From Opitutaceae bacterium UBA2377 (GTDB taxonomy: Bacteria > Verrucomicrobiota > Verrucomicrobiia > Opitutales > Opitutaceae): a DNA stretch of 64,000 nt. The stretch's first letter is position 1; each line of letters starts with the position of its first letter. Position numbers and translations under genes: made by a program. This document shows positions 17,719-26,143 of the stretch, piece by piece. The notes under the pieces are model-generated. The model ran no database searches and was not told the DNA's origin. It saw only the letters and a program-made list of their open reading frames with translations. The stretch lies in contig DDSZ01000033.1 of assembly GCA_002344205.1 (NCBI GenBank), forward strand, positions 24,470 through 88,469. The letters are read 5' to 3'.

Positions 17719-18582
17719 TCAATTCCGCGGTTGCGGATCCCCGGCCCCCCGCCAGGCCTGCGGGCTGCGGCCGTGGGCGCGCTTGAAGGCGGTGCTGAAG
17801 GCGAAGGGGTCGGTGAAACCCACGCGGTGCGCGATGGCCGCGACTTTGTCGGGGGTGTGGCGCAGCAGTTCGGCCGCGCGCTGCAGGCGCAGGCGGGTGA
17901 CTTCGCGCAGCGGGCTGTGGCCGCATTCGCGCAGGCAGTGCCGGCGCAGCGCCTCGCGGCTCAGCGCCGCTTCGCGGGCCATTTCCTCGAGGGTCCAGGG
18001 GCGGGCGAGATCGGCATTCACCCGGGTCCACAGGCGGTGCAGCCGCGAGTCGGGCGCGCCGTGGGGCTGGAGAGTGGCGAGCACCCGCCGGTGCACGATT
18101 TGGGTCCAGAGGGCCAGTTCGGCTTCGTCCGCTGTCGGGCCGGCCGCACATGCGCAGAGCCCCTCGATGGCCAGACGCAGCGGCTCGATCTCGACCGGCA
18201 GCACCGTGGGGGCGGCGAGCGGAAAGCGCCACGCCTGCGGACCGGCGGCAGCGTAGGCCGCCCAACACACCTGCCAGATGCCCGGCCCCGTGGCGCGATA
18301 AGCGTGCGGCGCTTCCGGCGGGGTGGCGTAGGCCTCGCCGGCCCGCAGCGGTCGCCAATCCCCGTCGAGCCACACTTCACCCCGGCCGGCGACGCAAGCG
18401 AGCAACTGGCTCATGTCGGGCCGCTGGCGCACGAAGAAAAATCCCCGCCGCGCCGCCGACCAGCCGACGAGGCTCAGGCCGTGGCGCTGCAGCCCCGGCG
18501 CCTGCAGGGTGCCGGTCATGCGCTCGCGGGTCTGCGCGCCGACGGAGTGGATTTCACCAAGGTGAAAAAGGATTTTGCCCAT
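17719..18582 (-). CDS. AraC-family transcriptional regulator
   Basis: A protein of 287 residues starting at [15 protein letters not shown]. The N-terminal half is a cupin-like sugar-sensing domain ([29 protein letters not shown], shown as pattern). The C-terminal 100 residues hold the two AraC helix-turn-helix motifs ([20 protein letters not shown] and [20 protein letters not shown]). It is divergent from the GH2 gene with 46 bp between start codons, so it probably regulates that gene through the shared promoter. A much longer upstream frame overlaps the GH2 coding region and is not used. Confidence 0.88.
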   Translation of the reverse strand: MGKILFHLGEIHSVGAQTRERMTGTLQAPGLQRHGLSLVGWSAARRGFFFVRQRPDMSQLLACVAGRGEVWLDGDWRPLRAGEAYATPPEAPHAYRATGPGIWQVCWAAYAAAGPQAWRFPLAAPTVLPVEIEPLRLAIEGLCACAAGPTADEAELALWTQIVHRRVLATLQPHGAPDSRLHRLWTRVNADLARPWTLEEMAREAALSREALRRHCLRECGHSPLREVTRLRLQRAAELLRHTPDKVAAIAHRVGFTDPFAFSTAFKRAHGRSPQAWRGAGDPQPRN

Positions 18583-18628
18583 GTGCGGATGAGGCAAGAT
18601 GGGGTATATCAACAAGGCAACGCTTCCC
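18583..18628. promoter_or_regulatory. Divergent promoter region between AraC regulator and GH2 gene
   Basis: The 46 bp between the two start codons must hold elements for both directions unless promoters lie within coding DNA. No clear sigma-70 hexamers or operator repeat could be picked out by eye. The assignment rests on gene arrangement alone. Confidence 0.4.
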
Positions 18629-20473
18629 ATGCCCACCACCCGCATTCCCCGCCCCGAGTATCCCCGCCCGCAGTTTGTGCGCACCGACTGGCTCTGCCTC
18701 AACGGCACGTGGCAGTTCGAGATCGACCAGGGCGACAGCGGACTCGACCGCGGCCTGGCGGCGCGTCCGCTCAAGCAGCGCATCACCGTGCCGTTCTGCC
18801 CTGAGTCGAAACTCTCCGGCATCGGCCACACCGATTACCTCAACGCCGTCTGGTATCGTCGCGAGGTCCTGATCCCCAAGGCGTGGCGGGGCCGGCGCAT
18901 CCTGCTGCATTTCCAGGCGAGCGACTACGACACCTTCGTGTGGGCCAACGGCACCGAGGTGGGCCGCCACCGCGGCGGGATGACGCCCTTCACCTGCGAC
19001 CTCACCGGCCTCGCCGTGCCGGGCAAAAAGGTGACGCTCGTCGTCCGGGCCCGCGACAACGCCCGCGAGTCCATGCCTTCGGGCAAGCAGGCGTGGACTT
19101 ACGGCAACAGCGGCTGCCACTACACGCGCACGACCGGCATCTGGCAGACCGTGTGGCTGGAGCCGGTGCCGCTCCGCGCGCATCTGCTGCGGCCAAAGAT
19201 CACGCCCGACGTCGCCAATCGCCGCTTCAGCATCGAGCAGCCCGTCGCCGGGGCGCAGGCGGGGCTCGTTTACCGGGTGCGGCTGTTTTCCGGAAACAAG
19301 CCGGTCGCGACGGCGGAGTGCGCCTGTGGCGGCGGGTTTTATCCGCGGCTCGATCTCGTCGTCCCGGAAAACGCCGTGCGGCTCTGGTCGCCGGAGGATC
19401 CGCACCTTTACGACCTCGCGCTCGAACTCGTGGACGCGGCGACCGGCGCGGTTGTGGACGCCGCGCACAGCTACGCGGGCCTCCGCGGCATTTGTATCGA
19501 CGGCTTCGCGATCAAGCTCAACGGCCAGCCCGTCTTTCAGCGGCTCGTGCTCGACCAAGGTTACTATCCCGACGGCATCCTCACCGCGCCGACCGACGCC
19601 GCCCTCGTGCGCGACATCAAGCTGTCCCTGGAGGCCGGTTTCAACGGCGCGCGGCTGCATCAGAAGGTGTTTGAGGAGCGCTTTCTTTATCACTGCGACC
19701 GGCTGGGCTACCTTGTGTGGGGCGAGTTCAGCGACTGGGGGCTCAACGGCAACCAGCCCGTCCGGCAATGGCATCGCGACGCGGCCGGCAACATTGTGCG
19801 CAGCGGCAATCACAACGGCCCGGAATTTCCGCACGGCATCGTCACGCAATGGCTCGAGGCCGTGCAGCGCGACTACAACCACCCGAGCATTGTCGGCTGG
19901 TGTCCGCTCAACGAAAGCGAGAACCGCGTGCATGAGCGCATCACGCCGCACGACGACGTGATGCGCGCGATGTTTCTGGCCACCAAGCTCGCGGACGCCA
20001 CGCGTCCTGTGCTCGACGTCTCCGGCTACTGCCACCGCGTGCCGGAAAGCGACATTTACGACAGCCACGACTACGACCAAAACCCGGCGACCTTCCGGGC
20101 GCGGCACGACGCGCTGCTCCGCGACGAGCCCTTCCGCAACGACGACCCGCAGCGCGACAGCATTCCCTGGCGCGGCCAGCCGTATTTCGTGAGCGAGTTC
20201 GGCGGCATCCGCTGGAACCCGCGCGAGCGCGCCGGCAGCAAGTCCTGGGGCTACGGCGACGCGCCGAAAACGCTGGAGGAGTTCTACACGCGCTTCGAGG
20301 GCCTCTGTGCCGCGCTCTTGGACAACCCGCGGATGTTCGGCTACTGCTACACGCAGCTCACCGACGTCTTCCAGGAGCAGAACGGGATTTTCTTCTTCGA
20401 CCGGAAAAGGAAATACGACCTGCGGCGTGTCCGCGCCGCGCAACAGCGCACAGCGGCGGTGGAGCAGGCGTAA
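18629..20473 (+). CDS. Glycoside hydrolase family 2 enzyme (beta-galactosidase/beta-glucuronidase type)
   Basis: A protein of 614 residues starting at MPTTRIPRPEYPRPQF. The N-terminal jelly-roll sugar-binding domain (WLCLNGTWQFEID, VWYRREVLIP, FQASDYDTFVWANGTEVG) leads into an immunoglobulin-like domain (about 190-290) and a TIM barrel. The acid/base Glu lies in WCPLNESEN and the nucleophile Glu in YFVSEFGGIRW, so both catalytic residues are present. No signal peptide is seen, so it acts in the cytoplasm on imported oligosaccharides. The nearest activity could be beta-galactosidase, beta-glucuronidase or beta-mannosidase; motifs do not decide. It is divergent from the AraC regulator. Confidence 0.9.
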   Translation: MPTTRIPRPEYPRPQFVRTDWLCLNGTWQFEIDQGDSGLDRGLAARPLKQRITVPFCPESKLSGIGHTDYLNAVWYRREVLIPKAWRGRRILLHFQASDYDTFVWANGTEVGRHRGGMTPFTCDLTGLAVPGKKVTLVVRARDNARESMPSGKQAWTYGNSGCHYTRTTGIWQTVWLEPVPLRAHLLRPKITPDVANRRFSIEQPVAGAQAGLVYRVRLFSGNKPVATAECACGGGFYPRLDLVVPENAVRLWSPEDPHLYDLALELVDAATGAVVDAAHSYAGLRGICIDGFAIKLNGQPVFQRLVLDQGYYPDGILTAPTDAALVRDIKLSLEAGFNGARLHQKVFEERFLYHCDRLGYLVWGEFSDWGLNGNQPVRQWHRDAAGNIVRSGNHNGPEFPHGIVTQWLEAVQRDYNHPSIVGWCPLNESENRVHERITPHDDVMRAMFLATKLADATRPVLDVSGYCHRVPESDIYDSHDYDQNPATFRARHDALLRDEPFRNDDPQRDSIPWRGQPYFVSEFGGIRWNPRERAGSKSWGYGDAPKTLEEFYTRFEGLCAALLDNPRMFGYCYTQLTDVFQEQNGIFFFDRKRKYDLRRVRAAQQRTAAVEQA

Positions 20474-20566
20474 CACGAAGCTTTACCGAGGAAGGCGCGC
20501 ATAAACAAGGATAGAGCATATCAAAAACAGTGTAGCCACGGTCCTGTGGCGCGGCAGCGCCGGTAG

Positions 20567-20587
20567 GGTCCGCTCTCCGAGCGGACC
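20567..20587 (+). repeat. Perfect inverted repeat (9-3-9) downstream of GH2
   Basis: GGTCCGCTC and GAGCGGACC form a perfect 9-bp stem with a TCC loop, about 95 bp beyond the GH2 stop. A GC-rich run of smaller repeats precedes it (GCGCGGCAGCGC). No T-tract follows, so it is more like a dispersed palindromic repeat than an intrinsic terminator. Confidence 0.5.
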
Positions 20588-20609
20588 GCAGCCTGCCTAG
20601 GCGCATGGG

Positions 20610-20648
20610 CGCGGATTATTTCATCCGGGAACATTCGTGTAATCCGCG
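20610..20648 (+). repeat. ATCCGCG-family intergenic hairpin, copy 1
   Basis: CGCGGATTA at 20610-20618 and TAATCCGCG at 20640-20648 are perfect 9-bp inverted arms around a 21-nt loop that itself contains CATCCGGG. It ends about 25 bp before the stop of the Mpo1-like gene. Related words recur at 21180-21248 and 22439-22480. Confidence 0.6.
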
Positions 20649-20673
20649 GCGGCAAAGATCCCCGGAGGCGGAT

Positions 20674-21150
20674 TCAATACCGCTGGCCGGCCTTCCGGTA
20701 GATGAAGCTCAGCAGCCACGCGGGGCCGATGAGGAGGAACTGCACATCCTTGAAGAACGAGGGCTTCTTGCCCTCGATCTTGTGGCCGACGAACTGGCCG
20801 ATCCACGCGAGCACAAACAGCCCCAGACACACCTGCCAGACCGGCCACGGGGCATAGAGGGCGATCGCGAGCACCCCGGCGTAGCAAAGCGACATGAAGG
20901 CCAGCAGCCCGAGGCTGAGCAGCGGCGACAGCCGCACATAGAAAAGCAGCGCCAGCACCATCACGGGCAGCGCCCAGTCAAACCACGGCAGTCGCTCCAG
21001 CCACGCGGCCGGTGCGGGGATCGACCAAATCAATCCGACCACGCAGAAAAAAATCACCGGCACGCAAATCCAGTGGATCAGCTCGTTGGTGTGGTTCTGA
21101 TGGCTCTCACCGTATTCGGCGAACCATTGGTCGGCGGATTTTTTGGGCAT
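20674..21150 (-). CDS. Mpo1-like (DUF962/YGL010w family) membrane protein
   Basis: A protein of 158 residues starting at MPKKSADQWFAEYGESHQNHTNELIHWICVP, the signature opening of the Mpo1 family. The pattern ESHxNxxNxxIHxxxVP supplies the metal-binding His residues. Four hydrophobic helices follow (FFCVVGLIW, LPVMVLALLFYV, LGLLAFMSLCYAGVLAIAL, CLGLFVLAWIGQFVGH). The characterised yeast member is an Fe-dependent dioxygenase acting on 2-hydroxy fatty acids; activity in bacteria is inferred. It appears to be a single-gene unit bounded by repeat-rich gaps. Confidence 0.85.
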   Translation of the reverse strand: MPKKSADQWFAEYGESHQNHTNELIHWICVPVIFFCVVGLIWSIPAPAAWLERLPWFDWALPVMVLALLFYVRLSPLLSLGLLAFMSLCYAGVLAIALYAPWPVWQVCLGLFVLAWIGQFVGHKIEGKKPSFFKDVQFLLIGPAWLLSFIYRKAGQRY

Positions 21151-21179
21151 GACGGTTATTGCAGCGGTTTTTTTATTAA

Positions 21180-21248
21180 CCACGGATTTCACTGATGGGC
21201 ACGGATGACGGAGGAGTTTATCCGCGTTTATCCGTGTAATCCGCGTGG
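21180..21248 (+). repeat. ATCCGCG-family intergenic hairpin, copy 2
   Basis: The left arm opens with CCACGGATTTCAC and the right arm ends with GTAATCCGCGTGG. Between them lie GGGCACGGAT and the words TTTATCCGCG and TTTATCCGTG. The arms pair imperfectly over most of the 69 bp. It occupies the gap upstream of the Mpo1-like start, in the 119 bp separating it from the enolase-superfamily gene. It is not a simple terminator, because no T-run follows the stem in either direction. Confidence 0.6.
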
Positions 21249-21269
21249 AGGTTTTAATTGGGCTTCAGG

Positions 21270-22343
21270 TCACAGTTTGGCCGCGGCGGTTTTCTCCAGC
21301 GCCTTGAGGTCGATGTCGTGCCCGAGGCCCGGGCCGGCGGGAGCGCGGACCTTGGCGTCGGGGCCGATGATGGGTTCGAAGACGACCGGGTTGCCCATCA
21401 CGAGTGTCTCGTAATAGTGGTTGTTCCGGATCGCGAGGCACAGGTGGATGTTTTCCACGCCCATGCCGTGGACCTCGGCGCTGAGCTGGAACGAATCCGC
21501 GAGGTGCGCCACGCGCAGCGCGCCGGTGATGCCGCCCTTGTAGTGGAAGCTGGTGCGCACCATGTCGGCCGCGCCCTGCGCGATGAAGTCGGCGACGTTG
21601 TAGTGGCAGCCGTCGGAGGTCTCGGCGGCGAGCACGGGGATGTCGAGCTGCTCACAGAGCCGCCGGTAGGCGTTGATGCTGAACTCGCGCATCGGCTCCT
21701 CATACCAGAGGTAATCCGCTTCCTCGAGCGCGCGGCCGAGATAGAGCGACTCGTAGGGATCGAAGCCCGCCGAGCCGTCATACATCAGCGCGATATCGGG
21801 GCCGACGTGTTTCCGCAGCGCCTGACAGAGGGCGGCGTCCTTGCGCGCGTCGCCCCAGGCGTGGAGCTTAATGGCCTTGAAACCGCGGGCGAGGCACTGG
21901 TCGGCCACGTCGAGAAACTCCGCGGTGGTCGCGTAGGTGACCGTGCTGGCGTAGGCCTCGATCTCATGGCGGTAGCCGCCGAGCAGTTGGTAAAGCGGCA
22001 GTTTCGCGGCCTTGGCGGTGATGTCCCAGAGCGCGGAATCCACCCAGCCCATGACATACATCGGGAACTCCTCGATGCGGTCGATCTCCCACAGTTCGTG
22101 CCAGAGCCGCTCCTTCATCAGCGGGTCCTGCCCGATGAGCCACGGCTTGAGCCGCCGCTCCACGAGGTCCAGCGCCAGCGCGCCGCGCGGCGTGCGGCTC
22201 CAGCCCTCGATGCCGGCGTCGGTTACCAGCCGCAGCCAGCAGGTTTCGCCGACCGGATCGTTGCCGGGCAGGCCCTGACGCCAGACGAAGGCAACCGCGG
22301 CCGGCTGGCGCACGACATAGGCATGGACGGCGACAATTTTCAT
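21270..22343 (-). CDS. Enolase-superfamily sugar-acid dehydratase (mandelate racemase/muconate lactonizing enzyme family)
   Basis: A protein of 357 residues starting at MKIVAVHAYVVRQPAAVAF, with a capping domain and a (beta/alpha)7-beta barrel. Candidate catalytic residues are KAIKLHAWGD (second strand), three metal ligands in LMYDGSAGF (Asp), WYEEPM (Glu) and VLAAETSDG (Glu), and the His in LSAEVHGMGVEN. This places it in the mandelate-racemase subgroup, whose members dehydrate aldonic or aldaric acids. The substrate is unknown. It is divergent from an SDR and an aldo/keto reductase, an assortment typical of non-phosphorylative 6-deoxyhexose or pentose oxidation. Confidence 0.82.
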   Translation of the reverse strand: MKIVAVHAYVVRQPAAVAFVWRQGLPGNDPVGETCWLRLVTDAGIEGWSRTPRGALALDLVERRLKPWLIGQDPLMKERLWHELWEIDRIEEFPMYVMGWVDSALWDITAKAAKLPLYQLLGGYRHEIEAYASTVTYATTAEFLDVADQCLARGFKAIKLHAWGDARKDAALCQALRKHVGPDIALMYDGSAGFDPYESLYLGRALEEADYLWYEEPMREFSINAYRRLCEQLDIPVLAAETSDGCHYNVADFIAQGAADMVRTSFHYKGGITGALRVAHLADSFQLSAEVHGMGVENIHLCLAIRNNHYYETLVMGNPVVFEPIIGPDAKVRAPAGPGLGHDIDLKALEKTAAAKL

Positions 22344-22438
22344 GGGGTGGGGTGGCGTGAGTTCTCGGCGGGCCGGCGCCGGTTGGCAATCCCGGAGCGG
22401 ACAAGCATTTAATCTTCCCGCGAATCACTCGGATGCTC

Positions 22439-22480
22439 GCGGATAAACTCCACCGCAGGACTGTATCCGCGTTTATCCGC
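22439..22480 (+). repeat. ATCCGCG-family intergenic hairpin, copy 3
   Basis: GCGGATAAAC at 22439-22448 and GTTTATCCGC at 22471-22480 are perfect 10-bp inverted arms. The outer flank continues with GCAATCCGCGG. It lies in the 214-bp divergent region between the enolase-superfamily gene and the SDR, about 78 bp upstream of the SDR start. Confidence 0.6.
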
Positions 22481-22557
22481 GCAATCCGCGGAAAAGCATG
22501 GGCTGCGAAATTATTTCCACGACAGCGCCCGCATATATACCTAGATCCTTGGTTCAT

Positions 22558-23313
22558 ATGTTCGATCTTACCGGCAAGGTGGCCTTGGTCACGGGTGCGG
22601 GTTCCGGCATCGGCCGGGCGATTGCGCAGCGCTTCGCCGCCGCCGGGGCGCGGGTCATCGCGGCTGATGTCGACGAAGTCGGGGGCAACGAGACGATTGC
22701 CCTGATCACCGCCAAGGGCGGGCAGGCCGAGTTTGTCGAACTCGACGTGGCGGACGAATCATCCAGCGCGGCTCTCGTCACACGCCTCGGCCCGCTCGAC
22801 ATCCTGGTTAACAATGCCGGCATCGGGCACGTCGGCACGATCCTGCAGACGACGGCCGCCGATCTCGACCGGCTTTACCGCGTGAACGTGCGCGGGGTGT
22901 TCAACGTCACCAAGGCGTTTTTGCCCGCCATGCTCGAACGCAGGCGCGGCAGCGTGATCAACCTCGCGTCCATCGGCGGCGTGATCGGCGTGCGCGACCG
23001 GCTGGCCTACGTTACGACGAAATTCGCCGTGGTCGGCCTGACCAAGCAGCTCGCGCTCGATCACTCCGCGTCCGGCGTGCGGTTCAACTGCATCTGCCCC
23101 GGCCGCGTGGAGACGCCCTTCGTGCAGGCGCGGCTGAAGGAATATCCCGACCCGGCGCAGGCCTACCGCGACATGAGCGCCACGCAGCTTATCGGCCGCA
23201 TGGGCCGGCCCGAGGAGATTGCGGCCGCGGCCCATTATCTCGCCAGCGACGAGGCGGAGCTTGTCACCGGAGCGTCGCTCATGGCCGACGGCGGCTGGAG
23301 CGTGGGGAAGTAG
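22558..23313 (+). CDS. Short-chain dehydrogenase/reductase (SDR)
   Basis: A protein of 251 residues starting at MFDLTGKVALVTGAGSGIGRAIA. The cofactor motif TGAGSGIG, the LVNNAGIG motif and the catalytic YVTTK (with Ser in NLASIGG) are all present, and the tail DGGWSVGK is typical of classical SDRs. NAD-linked oxidation of a sugar or keto-deoxy sugar acid is likely. In comparable clusters the SDR is 2-keto-3-deoxy-L-fuconate dehydrogenase; that is only a suggestion here. It ends 1 bp before the aldo/keto reductase start, so the two are one operon. Confidence 0.88.
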   Translation: MFDLTGKVALVTGAGSGIGRAIAQRFAAAGARVIAADVDEVGGNETIALITAKGGQAEFVELDVADESSSAALVTRLGPLDILVNNAGIGHVGTILQTTAADLDRLYRVNVRGVFNVTKAFLPAMLERRRGSVINLASIGGVIGVRDRLAYVTTKFAVVGLTKQLALDHSASGVRFNCICPGRVETPFVQARLKEYPDPAQAYRDMSATQLIGRMGRPEEIAAAAHYLASDEAELVTGASLMADGGWSVGK

Positions 23314-23314
23314 C

Positions 23315-24280
23315 ATGAGCACTTCAGCAGGCGAGCCGCGACCCACGCGGCGGACGGAGTTTGGTGTTTCCCCGCAGCTTGCGGCCCGTGGCTTGGGCGA
23401 GAGCCGGCTGGCGCTTGGGCTGGCCGGGCTTGGCGGCACTTGGGGGCCGGTGGATGAGGGCGAGTCGCTGGCGACCATCTTCCATGCGCTGGAGCGCGGC
23501 GTGCGGGTGTTCGATGCCGCGCCTTCCTACGGCAGCGCCGAAAAACTGCTCGGCCGCGCGCTGGCGCAGTGGTCCGGTCCGCGTCCGATCGTCAGCACCA
23601 AGGTCGGCCGGGTGCCGTGGCCCGACCTGCACGAAGCCCGGTTTGACCATTCCGACACCGGATTGCGGGACAGCCTGCGGCGCAGCCTGGACGCGTTGGG
23701 GCTGCCGGCCGTGGACCTGCTCTTTTTGCACGAACCGGAATTCACCCCGATGGCGGAGCGGCCGCGGGTGGTGGAGCGGCTGCGGCAATTCAAGGAGGAG
23801 GGACTGGCGCGCCGGCTCGGACTGGCGAGCGGCCATGGCACCGGCTGGGACGGCCTGCTCGAATCGGGCGCCTTCGACGTGGTGATGCTGTTTCGCCGGC
23901 TGGATCCGGTGATTTTTGACGGCCTGGCGGAAGACGTGCCGCGGGTCCGCCGCCAAGGCGCCCTGATCTACGGCGCGAGCCCGCTGCACATGGGGCTGCT
24001 CGGAGCGCGACACGAGGAGTTTGTCCGCGAGCGGCCGCATTGGGTGTGGGGTCCGCAGATCGACCGCGCCATCCGGCTGCAGGCGTTGGCCGAACAGCAT
24101 GGGCTGACGCTGGCGAGCTTGGCGCACCGCTTTGCCTTTGGGCTCGCGGAGCTCGACCGCGTGGTGGTCGGCGCGAGCAATCGCGCCCAGCTCGATGCGG
24201 CCCTGGCGGATTTTGCCGCCGGTCCTTTGCCGGCAGAGGTTTTTGCTCAGGTCTGCCGGGTGAACGCGGCGACAGGTTGA
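23315..24280 (+). CDS. Aldo/keto reductase (D-threo-aldose/L-fucose 1-dehydrogenase-like)
   Basis: A protein of 321 residues starting at MSTSAGEPRPTRRTEFG. The AKR catalytic tetrad can be traced: Asp and Tyr in VFDAAPSYGSAE, Lys in VSTKVG and His in LLFLHEPE. The pattern and context (with an SDR and two enolase-superfamily enzymes) recall L-fucose/D-threo-aldose 1-dehydrogenases, which oxidise the free sugar to a lactone. The family is broad, so the substrate is an inference. Its start codon follows the SDR stop almost directly. Confidence 0.83.
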   Translation: MSTSAGEPRPTRRTEFGVSPQLAARGLGESRLALGLAGLGGTWGPVDEGESLATIFHALERGVRVFDAAPSYGSAEKLLGRALAQWSGPRPIVSTKVGRVPWPDLHEARFDHSDTGLRDSLRRSLDALGLPAVDLLFLHEPEFTPMAERPRVVERLRQFKEEGLARRLGLASGHGTGWDGLLESGAFDVVMLFRRLDPVIFDGLAEDVPRVRRQGALIYGASPLHMGLLGARHEEFVRERPHWVWGPQIDRAIRLQALAEQHGLTLASLAHRFAFGLAELDRVVVGASNRAQLDAALADFAAGPLPAEVFAQVCRVNAATG

Positions 24281-24294
24281 GTGCCGCCGGGCTG

Positions 24295-24348
24295 TATGTG
24301 GAAAGCTGGAAACAGAGTAATCTATTCCTGATTTCCTGAGTTCCATAT
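24295..24348 (+). repeat. TGTGGAAATCAGG-family intergenic hairpin, copy 1
   Basis: The left arm TATGTGGAAAGCTGGAAAC pairs imperfectly with a right arm whose complement reads ATATGGAACTCAGGAAATC. The hairpin sits between the aldo/keto reductase and the second enolase-superfamily gene. It is followed at about 24358 by CCCGGCCCGGGTG, a 13-mer that recurs near 26099. Confidence 0.6.
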
Positions 24349-24389
24349 TTGCTTCTCCCCGGCCCGGGTGCCCAGATTTGCCCTTCGCC

Positions 24390-25805
24390 ATGATCACGCT
24401 CCGCTCCGCCGAACTCTTCCGTCTTCAGCTCAAGGCCCGCATGCCGTTCCGCTACGGCATCGCGACGATGACCGAGGTGCCGCATGTCTTCCTGCGGCTC
24501 GCCTTTGATTTCGGCGGCAGGACGCAGACCGGTGTCGCGGCCGACCATCTGCCGCCGAAGTGGTTCACCAAGGATCCCAACCGCGCGCTCGGCGAGGAAA
24601 TCGACGAGATGCTCATGATCATCCGCACGGCCGTGGCGCAGGCGCGGGCGATCCGGGCGCAGACGCCCTTCGCCTTCTGGCGCGCGCACTACGACATGCA
24701 GGCGGCCTGGGCCGCGCGGCAAAACCTGCCGCCGCTGCTCGCCCAGTTCGGCGTGACGCTGGTGGAGCGGGCGCTGATCGACGCCTTCTGCCGCGCGGAG
24801 GGCGTGGCCTTTCCCGTCGCACTGCGCGAAAACCGGTTCGGTTTCGAGCTCGGCTCCATCCATCCGGCGCTGGCCGGCACGCAGCCGGCCGACTGGCTGC
24901 CGGAACAGCCGCCCGCACAGGTGTTTTGCCGTCACACCGTCGGGCTGTCCGACGCGTTGACCGACGAAGAGATCCCGGCGGATGAGCGCGTGACCGACGG
25001 GCTGCCGCAGTCGCTGGTCGCCTGCATCCGCTTCTACGGGCTGCGCCACTTCAAGCTGAAGATCAACGGTGAGGCGGAACGCGACCAACAGCGGCTCGCA
25101 CGGATGGCGGAGATTTTCACGGCGGAGTGCGGCGACGACTACGCTTTCTCGCTCGATGGCAACGAGAGCTTCCACGAGGTCGGCGTCTTCAAGGACTACG
25201 TGACCGCGCTGCGCGCCACTGTGGGCGACACGGCCTTCTGGTCGAGGCTACTCTTCATCGAGCAGCCGTGGCACCGCAAGGTGGCGCTCTCGCCGGAGAT
25301 CGGCGAACTCGCCGCCGCCTGGCCCGACCGGCCGCCGATCATCATTGATGAGTCCGACGGCGAGCTTGCCAGCCTGCCCACGGCGCTGGCGCTCGGCTAC
25401 GCGGGCACGAGCCACAAGAACTGCAAGGGCGTCTTCAAGGGCGCCGCCAACGCCTGCCTGCTCGCACAGCGCCGGGCGCAGGGCCTGCCCGCGATGATGA
25501 GCGGCGAAGACCTGTCCAACGTCGCCCCGGTGGCGATGCCGCAGGACCTCGTGGCTCAGGCGAGCTTCGGCATCACCAGCGTGGAGCGCAACGGCCACCA
25601 CTACTTCGCCGGCCTCGCCCAGTTCCCCGCCGCGCTGCAGCAGTTGATGCTCGGACAACACCCGGATCTCTTCACGAAGTCCGCCGCCGGCTGGCCGCGG
25701 CTCGATGTGCGCGCCGGCCGGCTCACGCTCGGCTCGGCCCTGGCCGCCCCCTTCGGCTACGCCGGCGAGCTCGATCTTTCGGAGATCGGCACCGAAAGCC
25801 TATAA
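24390..25805 (+). CDS. Enolase-superfamily protein (muconate lactonizing enzyme-like, extended)
   Basis: A protein of 471 residues, longer than typical 350-420 residue members, starting at MITLRSAELFRLQLKARMPFRYG. Barrel landmarks are HFKLKING (KxK motif), SLDGNESFHE (Asp), IIIDESDGELAS (Asp/Glu) and SHKNCKGVFKG (Lys on the far strand). The Lys-bearing far strand suggests the MLE/OSB-synthase/epimerase branch rather than the mandelate-racemase branch. The substrate is unknown. It follows the SDR-AKR pair after a 109-bp hairpin-bearing gap and probably belongs to the same sugar-acid pathway. Confidence 0.75.
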   Translation: MITLRSAELFRLQLKARMPFRYGIATMTEVPHVFLRLAFDFGGRTQTGVAADHLPPKWFTKDPNRALGEEIDEMLMIIRTAVAQARAIRAQTPFAFWRAHYDMQAAWAARQNLPPLLAQFGVTLVERALIDAFCRAEGVAFPVALRENRFGFELGSIHPALAGTQPADWLPEQPPAQVFCRHTVGLSDALTDEEIPADERVTDGLPQSLVACIRFYGLRHFKLKINGEAERDQQRLARMAEIFTAECGDDYAFSLDGNESFHEVGVFKDYVTALRATVGDTAFWSRLLFIEQPWHRKVALSPEIGELAAAWPDRPPIIIDESDGELASLPTALALGYAGTSHKNCKGVFKGAANACLLAQRRAQGLPAMMSGEDLSNVAPVAMPQDLVAQASFGITSVERNGHHYFAGLAQFPAALQQLMLGQHPDLFTKSAAGWPRLDVRAGRLTLGSALAAPFGYAGELDLSEIGTESL

Positions 25806-25819
25806 ATCCTGCAGGTGAA

Positions 25820-25887
25820 ATGTGGAAATCAGGAAAGCGGGAACGGCCCTCAGGCAGGCCTGTTTCCAGCCTTCCTGAGTTCCAGAT
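25820..25887 (+). repeat. TGTGGAAATCAGG-family intergenic hairpin, copy 2
   Basis: The left arm ATGTGGAAATCAGGAAAGC (25820-25838) faces a right arm TTCCTGAGTTCCAGAT (25872-25887), with an inner GGCCCTCAGGCAGGCC element at the loop. The arms pair imperfectly over about 25 bp. It starts 14 bp after the enolase-superfamily stop. Confidence 0.65.
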
Positions 25888-25942
25888 TCAATCTGATTGG
25901 GATTGGGGAGTCTGATATTCCGTGAATCCCCGCGGGATAATT

Positions 25943-26047
25943 ATCTGGAACTCCGGTCGCCTGCGGTGCCGCCAAAGGCGGGTAAACCCATGAACACTTG
26001 AACCAAGCAGGTCTGGGTCGGTTCCTTCTTTCCAGATTTCCACATTT
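25943..26047 (+). repeat. TGTGGAAATCAGG-family intergenic hairpin, copy 3 (inverted and interrupted)
   Basis: ATCTGGAA at 25943-25950 pairs perfectly with TTCCAGAT at 26029-26036. The right side continues as TTCCACATTT, the complement of the AAATGTGGAA word seen in the other copies. A loop of about 80 bp separates the arms. Confidence 0.5.
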
Positions 26048-26143
26048 AATCGCTTGGGTTGGTGGGAATAAAATATCCAAATTTTCCTTAATGGAAATAC
26101 CCGGCCCGGGTGTTTAGAGGGTTGGGAGCCATCCCGTTTTGAC

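Larger units (their letters stand above)
25806..26143 (+). other. 338-bp gene-free stretch with two hairpins and the sigma-factor promoter region
   Basis: No credible coding region is present. It holds two hairpins of the TGTGGAAATCAGG family (25820-25887 and 25943-26047) and an AT-rich stretch ending in CTTAATGGAAA at 26087-26097. A GC-rich block CCCGGCCCGGGTG follows, then 30 bp of leader before the sigma ATG at 26144. The CTTAATGGAAA word recurs upstream of the TonB receptor at 27814-27824 and may be a shared regulatory site. Confidence 0.55.

Noticed and set aside
18554..20476. A 640-codon open frame antisense to the GH2 gene
   Set aside because: It is the mirror of a real GH2 gene in GC-rich DNA, with a composition rich in Val, Ala, Arg and His and no recognisable domain; such long antisense frames recur opposite nearly every gene here.
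26091..26117. A tiny frame MEIPGPGV upstream of the sigma gene as a leader peptide
   Set aside because: Eight codons without a ribosome-binding site; the ATG lies within the conserved CTTAATGGAAA word, so the match is better explained as a DNA site.
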